In this document: one piece after another, positions 1 to 8,862 of the stretch
Position numbering within the stretch: position 1 is the first letter of the stretch
How the letters are laid out: each line of letters starts with the position of its first letter
Assembly: GCF_002950945.1 (NCBI RefSeq)
Contig: NZ_CP012673.1
Coordinates: 13,011,501 to 13,075,500 of the forward strand
Origin: Sorangium cellulosum
GTDB taxonomy: Bacteria; Myxococcota_A; Polyangia; Polyangiales; Polyangiaceae
Direction of reading: 5' to 3'
DNA length: 64,000 nucleotides
Notes under the pieces: generated by a model
Databases searched by the model: none
Told to the model about the DNA's origin: nothing
What the model saw: only the letters and a program-made list of their open reading frames with translations
Program-made: the position numbers and the translations under genes

Positions 1-76
1 CGCCGGGCGCCGGGAACGACGGCCGCGGCGCGGCGCCATGTTGAACGGCGCCCCGCGTCGTGCCAAGGATGATCTG

Positions 77-634
77 ATGCTGGGTCGCCTGATCCTCGGG
101 ATTGTGAAGGGGCTCATCGTGGGGGGCTTGGTGGGGTTCGGGCTGGCGAAGCTCGGCTTCGCCGCGCCGATCGCGATCATCGCCTACCTGGCCGCGGCGC
201 TCGCCGGGGTCCTCGTCGGGCTCATCGCGGGCAAGCCGATCTGGGCCAAGGACGCGAAGATCGAGGCCGGCATGAAGGCCTTCGTCGGGGCGCTGCTCGG
301 CGTCGGGCTGATGTTCGCCGCGCGGAAGTGGCTGACCATGCCCGTGCCGCTGCCGCTCGGCGAGCTCGGGGGCGCGAACCCGTCGCTCGGCGAGGCCGCG
401 GGCACCGCCGGGACGTTCGGCGGGCTCGCGATCACGTCGCTCGCCGCGATCGCCGCCCTCCTCGGTGGCTTCTACGAGGCCGACAACGATCCCTCGGAGG
501 GCGACGCGCCGGGCGCGAAGCAGGCCCTCCCGGCGAAGGACAAGGGCAACAAGCGCATCGCCGCCTCCGCGGCGGTCGACGACCTCGACGACGATCTCGA
601 GGCCGAGCCCGAGAAGAAGCGCGCGAAGAAGTAG
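77..634 (+). CDS. Small membrane protein of unknown function
   Basis: The protein has about 185 residues. Its first half is glycine/alanine-rich and hydrophobic and can form about four membrane segments (roughly residues 5-25, 28-52, 68-85 and 110-130). The second half is charged and ends in alternating acidic and lysine-rich runs. I chose the ATG at 77 because AAGGA lies about 8 bases upstream at 64-68. An ATG at 38 in the same frame would add 13 polar residues. I do not recognise the family. The gene ends 3 bases before the deacetylase start, so the two are probably co-transcribed, which hints at an envelope role. Confidence 0.75.
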   Translation: MLGRLILGIVKGLIVGGLVGFGLAKLGFAAPIAIIAYLAAALAGVLVGLIAGKPIWAKDAKIEAGMKAFVGALLGVGLMFAARKWLTMPVPLPLGELGGANPSLGEAAGTAGTFGGLAITSLAAIAALLGGFYEADNDPSEGDAPGAKQALPAKDKGNKRIAASAAVDDLDDDLEAEPEKKRAKK

Positions 635-637
635 CCG

Positions 638-1447
638 GTGCCGGTCGCGCGGGCGCTCCTCTACGCGGCCTCGCTGGCCGCGATCGCGCTGGTCGCCCGG
701 TCGCTGCTCGTCGCGCCGGTGCCCCTCGCCGTCGCCGGCGCCGCGATCGTCGGGTACCTGGCGCTCATCCTGTGCGGGGTCTTCTTCCTCGGCCTCGGGA
801 TGTTCGTGGACGTGGTGAAGCGCGGGCCGCCCGGCGCGCGGGGCGTCGCGCTGACGTTCGACGACGGGCCGAGCCCGGAGCACACGCCGCGGGTGCTCGA
901 CCTGCTCGACGAGGCGGGCGTCAAGGCGACGTTCTTCGTGATCGGCCGCAAGGCCGAGGCGCACCCCGAGCTCGTCCGCGAGATCGCCGCGCGCGGCCAC
1001 GCGATCGGGCTGCACAGCCACGCGCACGACCGGCTGTTCGCGCTGCGCTCGTCCCGGTACGTCGCGGCCGACCTCGCGCGCGGCCTCGACGTGCTGGAGC
1101 GGCTCACCGGCGCGCGGCCCACCTTGTTCAGGCCGCCGATCGGCCACACGACCCCACGCATCGCACGTGTGGTCGACGCGCTCGACCTCGACGTAATCGG
1201 CTGGTCGGCGCGGGGGTTCGACGGGCTGCCGGGGGCGCAGCCCGAGGCGGTCGCGGCCCGGGTGGTCCCGGGGCTCTGCGACGGGGCGATCGTCCTGCTC
1301 CACGACGCGGCCGAGCGCGACGACCATACGCCGGCGGGGGTCCTGGCGCTGCCGCGCATCCTCGCGGCGATGAGCGAGCGCAACCTGGCCGGGGTCCGCG
1401 TCGACGCGTGGCTCGACGAGGGCGCGAGGGATCACGTCGCGGCCTAG
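638..1447 (+). CDS. NodB-type polysaccharide deacetylase, membrane-anchored
   Basis: This is a metal-dependent carbohydrate esterase 4 family protein that would remove acetyl groups from a cell-surface or wall polysaccharide. Two hydrophobic stretches occupy residues 3-25 and 30-60, so the catalytic domain is probably tethered outside the inner membrane. The NodB motifs are present in order: TFDDGPSPEHT near residue 72 (general base and first metal ligand), HSHAHD near 125 (two metal-binding histidines), RPPIG near 165 and LLHDA near 220 (catalytic histidine). The start is a GTG only 3 bases after the preceding stop, and the upstream gene offers no better start, so translational coupling is likely. 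The 269-residue length is normal for the family. The substrate cannot be told from sequence. Confidence 0.9.
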   Translation: MPVARALLYAASLAAIALVARSLLVAPVPLAVAGAAIVGYLALILCGVFFLGLGMFVDVVKRGPPGARGVALTFDDGPSPEHTPRVLDLLDEAGVKATFFVIGRKAEAHPELVREIAARGHAIGLHSHAHDRLFALRSSRYVAADLARGLDVLERLTGARPTLFRPPIGHTTPRIARVVDALDLDVIGWSARGFDGLPGAQPEAVAARVVPGLCDGAIVLLHDAAERDDHTPAGVLALPRILAAMSERNLAGVRVDAWLDEGARDHVAA

Positions 1448-1481
1448 ACCATTTCGTGCAGGTGGCGCTACGCTCCGGTCG

Positions 1482-2237
1482 ATGGTTGCGCCGGTGAGCC
1501 TGACGCTCTTTGCCCATATCGCGGCGAGGCCGGAGGACGAGCTGGACCTCGCCGAGGCGGCCTTGCTCATCGGCGACGCCGCGTACCCGGGTCTCGACGT
1601 TCCCCATTACCTGCGGTTGCTCGACCAGCTCGGCGGGGACGCGCGCCGGGCGGTCGAGCGGCCGCTGCGGTCGCCGGAGGCGACGCCGGGCAGCGGCCCC
1701 GTCGAGCAGCTCCTGCGCTGGTTCTACGGCGAGCTCGGCTTCCACGGGAACGCGTCGGACTATTACGATCCGAAGAACAGCTACCTGCACGAGGTGCTGG
1801 ATCGCCGGACGGGCATTCCGATCACGCTCGCGGTCGTGCTGCTCGAGGTGTGCTGGCGCATCGGCGTGGAGGCCCAGGGGGTCTCGTTCCCCGGCCATTT
1901 CCTGGTGAGGACGCCGGTGCGCGGCGGGGTGATGCTGATCGATCCGTTCGAGGGCCGCCTGCTCGGCCGGGAGGATCTGCGCGCGCTGCACGCCCGCGCC
2001 ACCGGCACCCCGCGCGACCCCGACCCGCGGCTGCTCGTGCCAGCGCAGAAGCGGCAGATCCTCGTGCGCATGCTGAACAACCTGCGCTCGATCTACTCGA
2101 GCCGCTCGGACGCGCCGCGGCTGCGCAGCGTGCTCGAGCGGATGCAGGTGCTCGCGCCGTCCGACGAGCTGCGCAAGGAGCTCGATCAGCTCGGCGGCGA
2201 GCGCCCGTGGCCGTCGGCGGGGCGCGGGGTGAACTGA
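1482..2237 (+). CDS. SirB1-family transglutaminase-like protein
   Basis: The 251-residue protein matches the SirB1/COG2912 pattern. An N-terminal helical part is followed by a transglutaminase-like core with the blocks YYDPKNSYLHEVLDRRTGIP and VEAQGVSFPGHFLVR (residues about 88-145), then DPFEGRLL and a helical C-terminus. The family is widespread in Proteobacteria, but its biochemical role is not settled. In this copy the Cys-His-Asp triad of true transglutaminases is not obvious beyond the GVSFPGHF histidine. The gene follows the deacetylase by 34 bases, so the same transcript is possible. Confidence 0.85.
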   Translation: MVAPVSLTLFAHIAARPEDELDLAEAALLIGDAAYPGLDVPHYLRLLDQLGGDARRAVERPLRSPEATPGSGPVEQLLRWFYGELGFHGNASDYYDPKNSYLHEVLDRRTGIPITLAVVLLEVCWRIGVEAQGVSFPGHFLVRTPVRGGVMLIDPFEGRLLGREDLRALHARATGTPRDPDPRLLVPAQKRQILVRMLNNLRSIYSSRSDAPRLRSVLERMQVLAPSDELRKELDQLGGERPWPSAGRGVN

Positions 2238-2438
2238 CGTGGGCTGACGGAGCGCTGGAGGCCCGGGGGGTGGGCATCGAAGGGGCCGCGTTCACTAAAC
2301 AGCCTCCGGGAAGCGGATAACACGCCTCAGGACGACGGACGGAGCTTCGCGCACAGGACAACCACCGGCGCGAGATCGACGGACTGCGGGTCGTGCCAGG
2401 CCCTTGCGGGAGCACCGAGCAGCGAGACAAGCTGCGCC

Positions 2439-4590
2439 GTGATGCTCCCTGGCAGCGTGATCGACGGCCGCTTCGAGGTGGACAGGCTCGCCGGTGGCGG
2501 AGGGATGGGGACGATCTACCGGGCCCTCGACCGGGCCAGCGGCGCGACCGTGGCCCTCAAGCTGCTGCGCGAGGCCGACGCGGAGGCAGCGGCGCGCTTC
2601 GTCCACGAGGCGCGGGCGCTCGCCGGGCTCGAGCACCCCCACATCGTCCGGTATGTCACCCACGGGACGGCGCCCTCCGGAGAGCCTTACCTGGTCATGG
2701 AGTGGCTCGCGGGCGAGACGCTCGCTGAGCGGCTGGCGCGGGGAGCGCTGCGCCTCGAAGAGGCGGTCGCCCTGGTACACACGGTGGCCGAGGCGCTCGG
2801 GACGGCGCACGCGCGCGGGATCGTTCACCGCGATGTCAAGCCGAGCAACCTGTTCCTCGTGGACGGCTCGGTCGAGCACGTGAAGGTGCTCGACTTCGGG
2901 CTCGCGCGGCTGCCGGTGACGGCGACGCGGCTGACACAGACGGGCACCACGCTCGGCACGCCCGGGTACATGGCGCCAGAGCAGGCGCGGGGGCAGCGGG
3001 AGCTGATCGACGCGCGCGCCGACGTGTTCTCGCTGGGGTGCGTGCTGTTCGAGTGCCTGACGGGGTTGCCGGCTTTCCATGGGCAACACGCGATGGCGCT
3101 CCTGGCCAAGCTGCTGCTGGAGGAGCCGCCGCGCGTGCGAGGGCTGCGGCCCGAGGTGCCGGTTGCGCTGGACGAGCTGGTCTGGCGGATGCTGGCCAAG
3201 GAGCCCGCGGCGCGGCCAGCCGACGGCGCGGCGGTGGCGCAGCGCCTGGCCGGGCTCGGGCAGGTGATGGACGCCGGCACGGCCTCGGCGGACGTGGGCG
3301 TCGCGCTGATCACCGGGGACGAGCGGCGGCTGATCTCGGTCGTGGCGGCCCAGCCGTCCCAGGAGCGTCCGAGTCCGTTGCAGGACACCGTGCCGCTCAA
3401 GGCGCCGCCGCTGGGCGCGCTGGCGCAGGTGCGGCGCCTGGCGGTTCCGCTGGGCGCGCGGGTGGAGCAGCTCTTCGACGGGACGGTGGTGGCGACGGTG
3501 GCGGGCGCCGGCAGCGCGACCGACGTGGCCGCGCTCGCGGCCCGCTGCGCGCTGCGGATCCGCGCGGCCCTGCCGGAAGGGGCGTGGCGCGTGGCGCTGG
3601 TGACGGGCCGGGGCGAGAACACGGGGAGCATCGAGCCCGGCGAGGTGCTGGAGCGGGCGGCCTCCCTGCTCGAGGAGAGCGCGCGCGCGGATGAAACGGA
3701 GGAGCGCCGCGGGGGCGTCCAGATCGATGCGGTCACGCGGGCGCTGCTCGACGTGCGATTCGAGGTGACGGAGCACGGAGCTCCTGGAGGTGCTGAAGAG
3801 GCGTTACCCCACCATGGATCTCGGCGTGAGCCGCGGCGACTCCATCGGCGCGGGCTCCGCGTTCGCGATGCTGGCCGGGTCGCTGCGCAGCGCGCTCGGC
3901 ATCGCTGCGGGCGAGGCCGTCGAGGCGCGCCGCGACAAGCTCGAGCAGGCCGTGGGCCGCCTGCTCCCCGGGGCCGAACGTACACGGGTGATGATGTTCC
4001 TCGGCGAGCTGATCAGCGCCCCCTACACCGACGAGGACCGGCCGCTGCTGCGGGCAGCGCGGCAGAGCCCGGGGCTGATGGCGGACCGGATCCAGGAGGC
4101 GTACGTCGACTACGCGCGCGCGGTGACCGACGCGCAGCCCATGCTGGTGGTGCTGGAGGACCTGCACTGGGGGGATGCGCCCTCGGTGCGGAGCTTCGGC
4201 CAGGCGCTGCGGGAGCTGCGCGACCAGCCGTTCGTGGTGGTCGCCTTCGCGCGGCCCGAGGTCCACGACCTCTTCCCCCGGCTCTGGACGGCCCAGGGGT
4301 GCTCGGAGGTGCGGCTGCGCCCGCTGCCGGCCCGCGCCGCCGAGCTGCTGGTGCGGAGCGCGCTCGGCAAGGACGTCGACGCGCAGACCGTCGCTGCGCT
4401 GGTGGAGCAGGCCGACGGCAACACGTTTTACCTCGAGGAGCTGATCCGGGCCGTCGCCGAGGGGCGCGCAGGCGCGCTGCCCGAGACGGTGCTGGGCATG
4501 GTGGAGGCGCGCCTCGCGGCGCTGGGGGCCGAGGAGCGGCGGCTGCTCCGGGCGGCGAGCGTCTTCGGCGAGGTGTGCTGCAAGGGGGGA
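2439..4590 (+). pseudogene. Ser/Thr protein kinase - AAA ATPase gene, internally deleted and truncated
   Basis: The N-terminus is a complete Hanks-type kinase: Gly-rich loop LAGGGGMGTIYRA (about residue 18), lysine in VALKLL, HRDVKPSN (about 130), DFG (about 152) and GTPGYMAPEQ (about 175). It is followed by a degenerate nucleotide-cyclase-like domain up to about 3765. In intact myxobacterial relatives an AAA_16-type P-loop domain and a TPR tail follow. Here the frame changes between about 3765 and 3790. The Walker A region is missing, and the sequence resumes with ELLEVLKRRYPTMDLG in another frame, keeping Walker B (LVVLEDLHWGD) and ADGNTFYLEEL. Homology stops at about 4588 after ASVFGEV. 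The kinase part could still be translated, but the full signalling protein is lost. A matching TPR tail occurs at 16277-17224. The start is GTG 2439 or ATG 2442; neither has a strong ribosome site. Confidence 0.85.
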
Positions 4591-5476
4591 ACAATCCGGA
4601 GACGCAAAAGTAATCCTGAATAATTCCGGCATATTGGCTACTGTGCCCGGCAGCTGCAGCGGCAAGCGCGCGAGGCCGGGGGAGCTGTACGGGCCATGGG
4701 CACGCGCCCGTGCCGGTGGTGGCGGTCGCGGGTCGTCAAGGGCGCGGCTTCGGATCGCTGCGCCTGGGGCACGCGCTTGGGCTGCGGTCGTTCACCATCC
4801 AGCAACTCGACAAGGAGGAACTCGGCGCGGCCGCCGTCGAGCACATGGCGCCGGAGCCGATCGGTGCGGTTCCTCGCCGCGGCGCGGGCGTCGGGCCGGA
4901 GGCCGCTCCACGCCTAGCCGGCGTCGAGGTCGCCGCGCGAACTCGGGGCCGCCGTCGTCCACCTAGGCACGCTCGGGGCCGTCGCAGATGTCAAGGTGGA
5001 CGTCGGCCAGCTCGGCTAGTGGCTCTCCACTTGGTCGAGCGCAGGAGCGACGCTGGCAACGAGTAGCTCGAGGGCGAGCGTGGCGCCGTCGCCCATCTGG
5101 TCGAGCACAGGAGCGGTGCCGGCGACGAGGAGCGCGGGCGCGAGCTCGGCGTGGCCCCTCTCCGCCGCTCCGGTCGTAGAGGTCGAACCGCGTGCCGAGA
5201 CGTACGGTGCCGCCGCCATAGTCAAGCGCCATCGTGCGAGGCGCAGCGGATTTCTGGGCGGGTGCTGTTCGCCACCTACATGGTTGACGAACACCCGAAC
5301 CACTGAACAGCTAGAAAGATGTGCCCGTCCGCCGAACGGTCAGCGTTCACCCGCGAGGTCGCGAGCGTCAGCTCGCGCCTCGTCGGCGTGCAACGCGTTG
5401 TTCGGCGGCTGCGGCGTTTCGGAGAAACCGTCCAGGCACCTTGCTCCAGGGCCACCAGCAGCGAAGGAAATGTTGA
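4591..5476. other. No intact gene; decayed sequence
   Basis: No open frame here has convincing coding character. A stretch at about 4700-4860 reads as a short frame with no recognisable domain. At about 5032-5147 a segment beginning TGGTCGAGC followed by CAGGAGCG occurs twice about 65 bases apart as an imperfect tandem repeat, which may be decayed coding sequence. A palindromic element lies at 5260-5296. The area looks like the eroded left part of the accessory patch next to the broken kinase. Confidence 0.5.
5260..5296. repeat. Palindromic element, copy 1
   Basis: The arms TGTTCGCCACCTA and TGGTTGACGAACA face each other and pair at about 10 of 13 positions, extended by GGGTG/CACCC-type bases outside. 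A related, better palindrome is at 7662-7697. The shared half-site is close to TGTTCGTCAACCA. It behaves like a dispersed REP-type or protein-binding palindrome rather than coding DNA. Confidence 0.5.
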
Positions 5477-5659
5477 GCTCCAACCGGACACCCGATCCTG
5501 CGCCTGATGGCGACCGGATCGAGCAACCGCGAGATCGCCGAGGCCCTCGGGACCGCGGAGGGGACGGTCAAAAACCACGCGTCGAGCATCTTCGCCAAGC
5601 TCGGCGTGCGCGACCGAACCCGCGCCGTGCTGCGGGGCCTGGAGCTGGGTTACATTTGA
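5477..5659 (+). pseudogene. LuxR/NarL-type response regulator, C-terminal helix-turn-helix remnant
   Basis: Only the last 60 codons of a LuxR-type DNA-binding domain remain: ILRLMATGSSNREIAEALG, then GTVKNHASSIFAKLGV, ending in LRGLELGYI and TGA at 5657-5659. These are the scaffold, recognition and dimerisation helices of the GerE fold. An in-frame TGA at 5474 and loss of the usual LTPREREVL lead-in show that the receiver domain and the start of the HTH are gone. The ATG at 5507 cannot give a working regulator. It is a clean example of the gene fragments that fill this patch. Confidence 0.8.
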
Positions 5660-5753
5660 GCTCTAGACCCTGATCAAGCGCTACGTTCACAACCAGCCTT
5701 CGTTTGGGTTGGATCCTGAATTCGGGGCGGGGTGGTGAAGACCGAAGCCTGAT

Positions 5754-6116
5754 CTACGCTGAGGCGAACGCCGGCATCGGCTCGACCTGCGACGGGGGCG
5801 GCGTCAGAGGAAGTCCGGCGGACTTGGCGACCTGTCGTTCCTGCCGCTTCGCGACGCTCTGCCGGTACTCCTTGGCCTCGGCCAGTTTGGTGATCTCGAT
5901 CTCGCCGTGCAGTTTGCGCACAACCTCCGCGACCTCATCGATCTCGACGTGGAAGAACTCCTTCCTCTCATTGACCAGGTTGACCCGCCGGTAGTGGAAT
6001 TCACGGCGAAGAGCGTTCTCCAAAGCGGGGGCATCCTCGGACCAGATCATGGCGTGGACATCGAACTCGAACGGCACCGAAGCGTCGCCCAGTTCGGCTC
6101 TATTCAATGTGCTCAC
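5754..6116 (-). pseudogene. C-terminal part of a GIY-YIG/T5orf172-like protein
   Basis: The 120-residue frame reads ELGDASVPFEFDVHAMIWS, then EDAPALENALRREFHYRRVN and LVNERKEFFHVEIDEV. This block resembles the C-terminal half of T5orf172/DUF4041-type GIY-YIG nuclease-like domains. The N-terminal half, with the GIY-YIG strand pair and catalytic Arg, is absent, and the frame begins (MSTLNR) right next to the end of the SDR gene. I therefore read it as a truncated remnant, although the ATG at 6116 could still allow a short product. The family call is from memory of the motif and is moderate. Confidence 0.55.
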
Positions 6117-6125
6117 GGATCCCGC

Positions 6126-7010
6126 TCACGCGTCGGCGTCAATGCTCTTGGGCTTGACGCCGGCGGCCAGCATCTCCTCGCGCATGCGCTTGTGCCTGTA
6201 GCTGGCTAGCTTGAGGCTGAGCGCCGGAGACAGGCGATCGAGGTACCAGAATGCCTTCCACCATTTGGGCAGGACGATGATCGCCTCGTTGCGGGCGACG
6301 GCGTCGAGCGTGCGGCGCGCGAGCTCTTCGGGGGGGATTGGGCGCAGGCGCTCCGACATGCGCATGATGGCCTCTTTGGAGACGTTCTCCACGTTGATAC
6401 GGCCGTACACACCGCCGGTGAGGATGGGTGTGCGGATGGTGCCGGGGCACAGGACGGAGGCGCGGACGCCGTAGCGCTCTGCCTCCACGCGGAGGGCCTT
6501 GGTGACGGCGACGACGGCGTGCTTGGTGGCGGTGTAGGCGCCCCCGTTAAAGCCCGCGACGAGGCCTGCGACGGAGGCTGTATTCAAAATGTGTCCTGAA
6601 CCCTGCTTCACCATGATCGGGTAGACTGCCTGGATGCCGTAAACGACGCCGCGCAGGTTGACGTCGATGACGTCGTCCCAGTCCTCTTGCACGTAACTGG
6701 CCATCTCGCCCCCGACGACGATGCCGGCGTTGTTGAACAGGTAGTCGATGCGGCCTGAGCGCTGCAGCGTGTCTTTTGCGATGGCCTTGAAGGCCGGCAG
6801 GCTGCGCACGTCGAGCTCGGCGGCGGTCGCGCGACCTCCGCGGTCGGTGATGCCTTTGGCGACCTCCGCGGCGACGCTGTGCTGGCGATCCGCCAGCACG
6901 ACCTCGCACCCTCGATGGGCGAGCTCTTCACCGAGCGCGCGGCCGATGCCGGAGGCGCCTCCGGTGACGATTGCGACCTTGTTTTCAAGCGTTTTCTGGT
7001 TGGTGCTCAT
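6126..7010 (-). CDS. Short-chain dehydrogenase/reductase (SDR)
   Basis: This classical SDR enzyme of 294 residues would oxidise or reduce an alcohol/carbonyl with NAD(P). The motifs are complete: TGGASGIG (residues about 17-24, cofactor loop), LDVRS, NNAG (about 92), the catalytic serine in NTASVAG, and the catalytic YTATK (about 159-163). LADR after the second strand suggests NAD(H) preference, because an acidic residue sits where NADP enzymes have a basic one. The C-terminal 60 residues, with an aromatic WWKAFWYLDRL stretch and basic end, resemble membrane-peripheral SDRs. It is the only clearly intact metabolic gene in the 4.6-14 kb patch. The substrate is unknown. Confidence 0.9.
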   Translation of the reverse strand: MSTNQKTLENKVAIVTGGASGIGRALGEELAHRGCEVVLADRQHSVAAEVAKGITDRGGRATAAELDVRSLPAFKAIAKDTLQRSGRIDYLFNNAGIVVGGEMASYVQEDWDDVIDVNLRGVVYGIQAVYPIMVKQGSGHILNTASVAGLVAGFNGGAYTATKHAVVAVTKALRVEAERYGVRASVLCPGTIRTPILTGGVYGRINVENVSKEAIMRMSERLRPIPPEELARRTLDAVARNEAIIVLPKWWKAFWYLDRLSPALSLKLASYRHKRMREEMLAAGVKPKSIDADA

Positions 7011-7381
7011 CGGGCGCGGACGCTATCACGTTCACGCGCCGCGCACGATATGCCCTTCGAGATCGATGTGTAGACAGCAGCGCCGCGACGACTTGGCCCA
7101 GCGACCGCGAAGGCGTGCAAACCAGCCAGACAGCGCGCAAGCATTCGGAATTACACGGTTCGTGTCCCACTGCGTCGGGCGCTGATCCTCCGGAGAAGCG
7201 AGTGCCACAACATGCGCGATATCATGCAGTTGCGCGCGGTCTGGCCGTTCTGGTCTCCTCGGGGGCGCTTTCGCGGTTGGGAAGCGACGCCGGTGAGCGG
7301 TGAGAGCGGTGCCGCGGCGCGGCCGCATGTTCGTACCGGGGGCGGGGTGCTCCAGGAGGCCGCCGCCGTCCAGAGCTCGTC

Positions 7382-7497
7382 TCTGGCGCTTCTACGGGGC
7401 CGTCCTGCGCCCGAGCGCGTCCTCGGCGCCTCTAAGCCATCCCCGAGCTCTCTGGCGCTTCTACGGGGCCGCCCTGCGCCCGAGCGCGTCCTCGGCG
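7382..7497. repeat. 47-bp direct repeat
   Basis: The two copies are 7382-7428 and 7451-7497, differing at a single position (GTCC versus GCCC) and separated by 22 bases. Both start TCTGGCGCTTCTACGGGGCC and end CGCGTCCTCGGCG. They lie in non-coding DNA, so the repeat points to a recent local duplication rather than a protein repeat. Confidence 0.75.
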
Positions 7498-7661
7498 GCC
7501 GCCCTGCCCTCCCGAGCTCGCTCTCTGAGGCGCCCTCTCCTCGGCGGCCGCCCTTCGCCCGATCTCGAGGCGACGCCCGCGGGTGGAGGCGTGCCTCGCC
7601 GAGACCAACCGTTCGATGGACGAACACCGCGGCCACCCGGACCGCCGGCGGATGGGCGCTC

Positions 7662-7697
7662 GGAGTATTCGTCAACCAGTTGGTTGGCGAACACTCC
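7662..7697. repeat. Palindromic element, copy 2
   Basis: The left arm GAGTATTCGTCAACCA (7663-7678) and right arm TGGTTGGCGAACACTC (7681-7696) are separated by 2 bases and pair at 14 of 16 positions, plus one G/C pair outside. The half-site matches the palindrome at 5260-5296. The short loop and absence of a T tract argue against an ordinary terminator. Confidence 0.65.
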
Positions 7698-8323
7698 CGC
7701 CGCGTAGCCGCCTGCGCACCTGCGCAACACAACCGCGTCGACCCCTCGAGCAGCGGCGGGGGCTGTGGGCTCGGCCGGGCTGCGGGGCCTGCGGAGCCCT
7801 ATCGGGCCATTCGTAGCTGGTCTCGTGGCTGCCCGCCGATGGTGCCGCGACGTGCGGTGCTCGCTGCCGGCGCGGGCGCGAGCGCGACGTCGTGCGGCTC
7901 CATGCGCGTGAGCGCTAGCGCGTCGTCGTCGCTGATCGCGCAGGCCACCGCCAGGCGCCGCGCTCGCGGGCGGCTTGGCCGCGCGATCAACGCCGTGCGG
8001 CGCCCCGCGCGCGGCCGTCACAGCGCGCGGTCGCCGCTGCCCGCGCACGGCGCCGCGCTGGGTCGGGCTTGCAGCCGACATCGTGCAGCCCGGGAGGTGT
8101 GGCCGCTAGCGCGCCTCTCGCGGCGCCATGGACAGGTAGCTGGTGCCAGCAGGCCGACAAGCGCTGGCGCAGGTAGGCAGCGGCGCTGGTGCACGCTCTG
8201 GACGGTACGACCCCAGGCCAGTGTCGTGTTCTCGTTCATTCCGTTTGACGCCGATGGTGTGATCAGAAGAATGGCGCGCGTCGCCACGTTGCTCGCGTGT
8301 TTCGGAAGACGGAAAAAGAGACG

Positions 8324-8862
8324 ATGAGAACGACAGGCCGGCAAATCTCCTCGGCGACCGGGTTCGCTCTCGTTCTCAGTATCGCTCCGACGCAGCCACA
8401 GGCGTCCGAGCTGAGTGCCGGAATTAGCTTAGGGTGGATGCAGGCTGGCACCGCGACGCGCCTCGCGGTGAGCCCGCATGCGGGGATATCATGGCGCAGC
8501 AAAGACAACATCCTATTTGCTGTTCACGATTTGTTCAGTGTCGTGCCCCAATCCAGATAGGTGGCGCCGGTGTCTACAACAGCACCATCGTGGCTCTCGG
8601 ATACGGCTGGAAGAACGGCGATGTTAGCGCGGGTCCATCGGTCGCTATCTACTTCATGCCGGCTTGTGGAAGTACATTATGTGGGCAAGTTGCCGGGATG
8701 GCGGCAGGCGCGCATGCGCAGACCAACGCGTACGTTGCCGGACCGCTCGGCGTGTCGGTGAGCGCCAACGTGGATTGGGTCGCCGGGAGCAGCCTTGTGC
8801 TTCCAGGTTACGTGTCGGTGCTTGTTGTCGCCGGCCCCGTGCTTCGATGGAGTGTAAGATGA
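8324..8862 (+). pseudogene. Secreted protein, frameshifted; position of a sitB-like gene
   Basis: The ATG at 8324 begins a signal peptide (basic MRTTGR, hydrophobic core, ending ...QPQASE). The mature part starts LSAGISLGWMQAG and the frame stops at 8560. Protein-like sequence continues in another frame, GGAGVYNSTIVALGYGWKNG through PLGVSVSANVDWVAGSS to a TGA at 8860-8862. A frameshift near 8545-8565 therefore splits one gene of about 178 codons with beta-strand-rich, glycine-rich character. The end overlaps the next start as ATGA. In position it matches sitB, which precedes the lipoprotein toxin and immunity genes in Myxococcus sitBAI cassettes. I infer that role from the arrangement only. 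Confidence 0.6.

Larger units (their letters stand above)
7011..8323. other. Long region without a credible gene; contains repeats
   Basis: Many overlapping frames are open here because of GC bias, but none shows a domain, a ribosome site or a consistent codon pattern. The visible structure is a 47-bp direct repeat (7382-7428 and 7451-7497) and a strong palindrome (7662-7697). The last 50 bases may hold the promoter of the secreted-protein gene at 8324. I see no function for the rest. Confidence 0.5.

Noticed and set aside
7212..8327. A 371-codon + strand frame in the empty region
   Set aside because: It runs through the direct repeat and palindrome, is Arg/Ser/Ala-rich, has no start signal or domain, and several competing frames are equally open.
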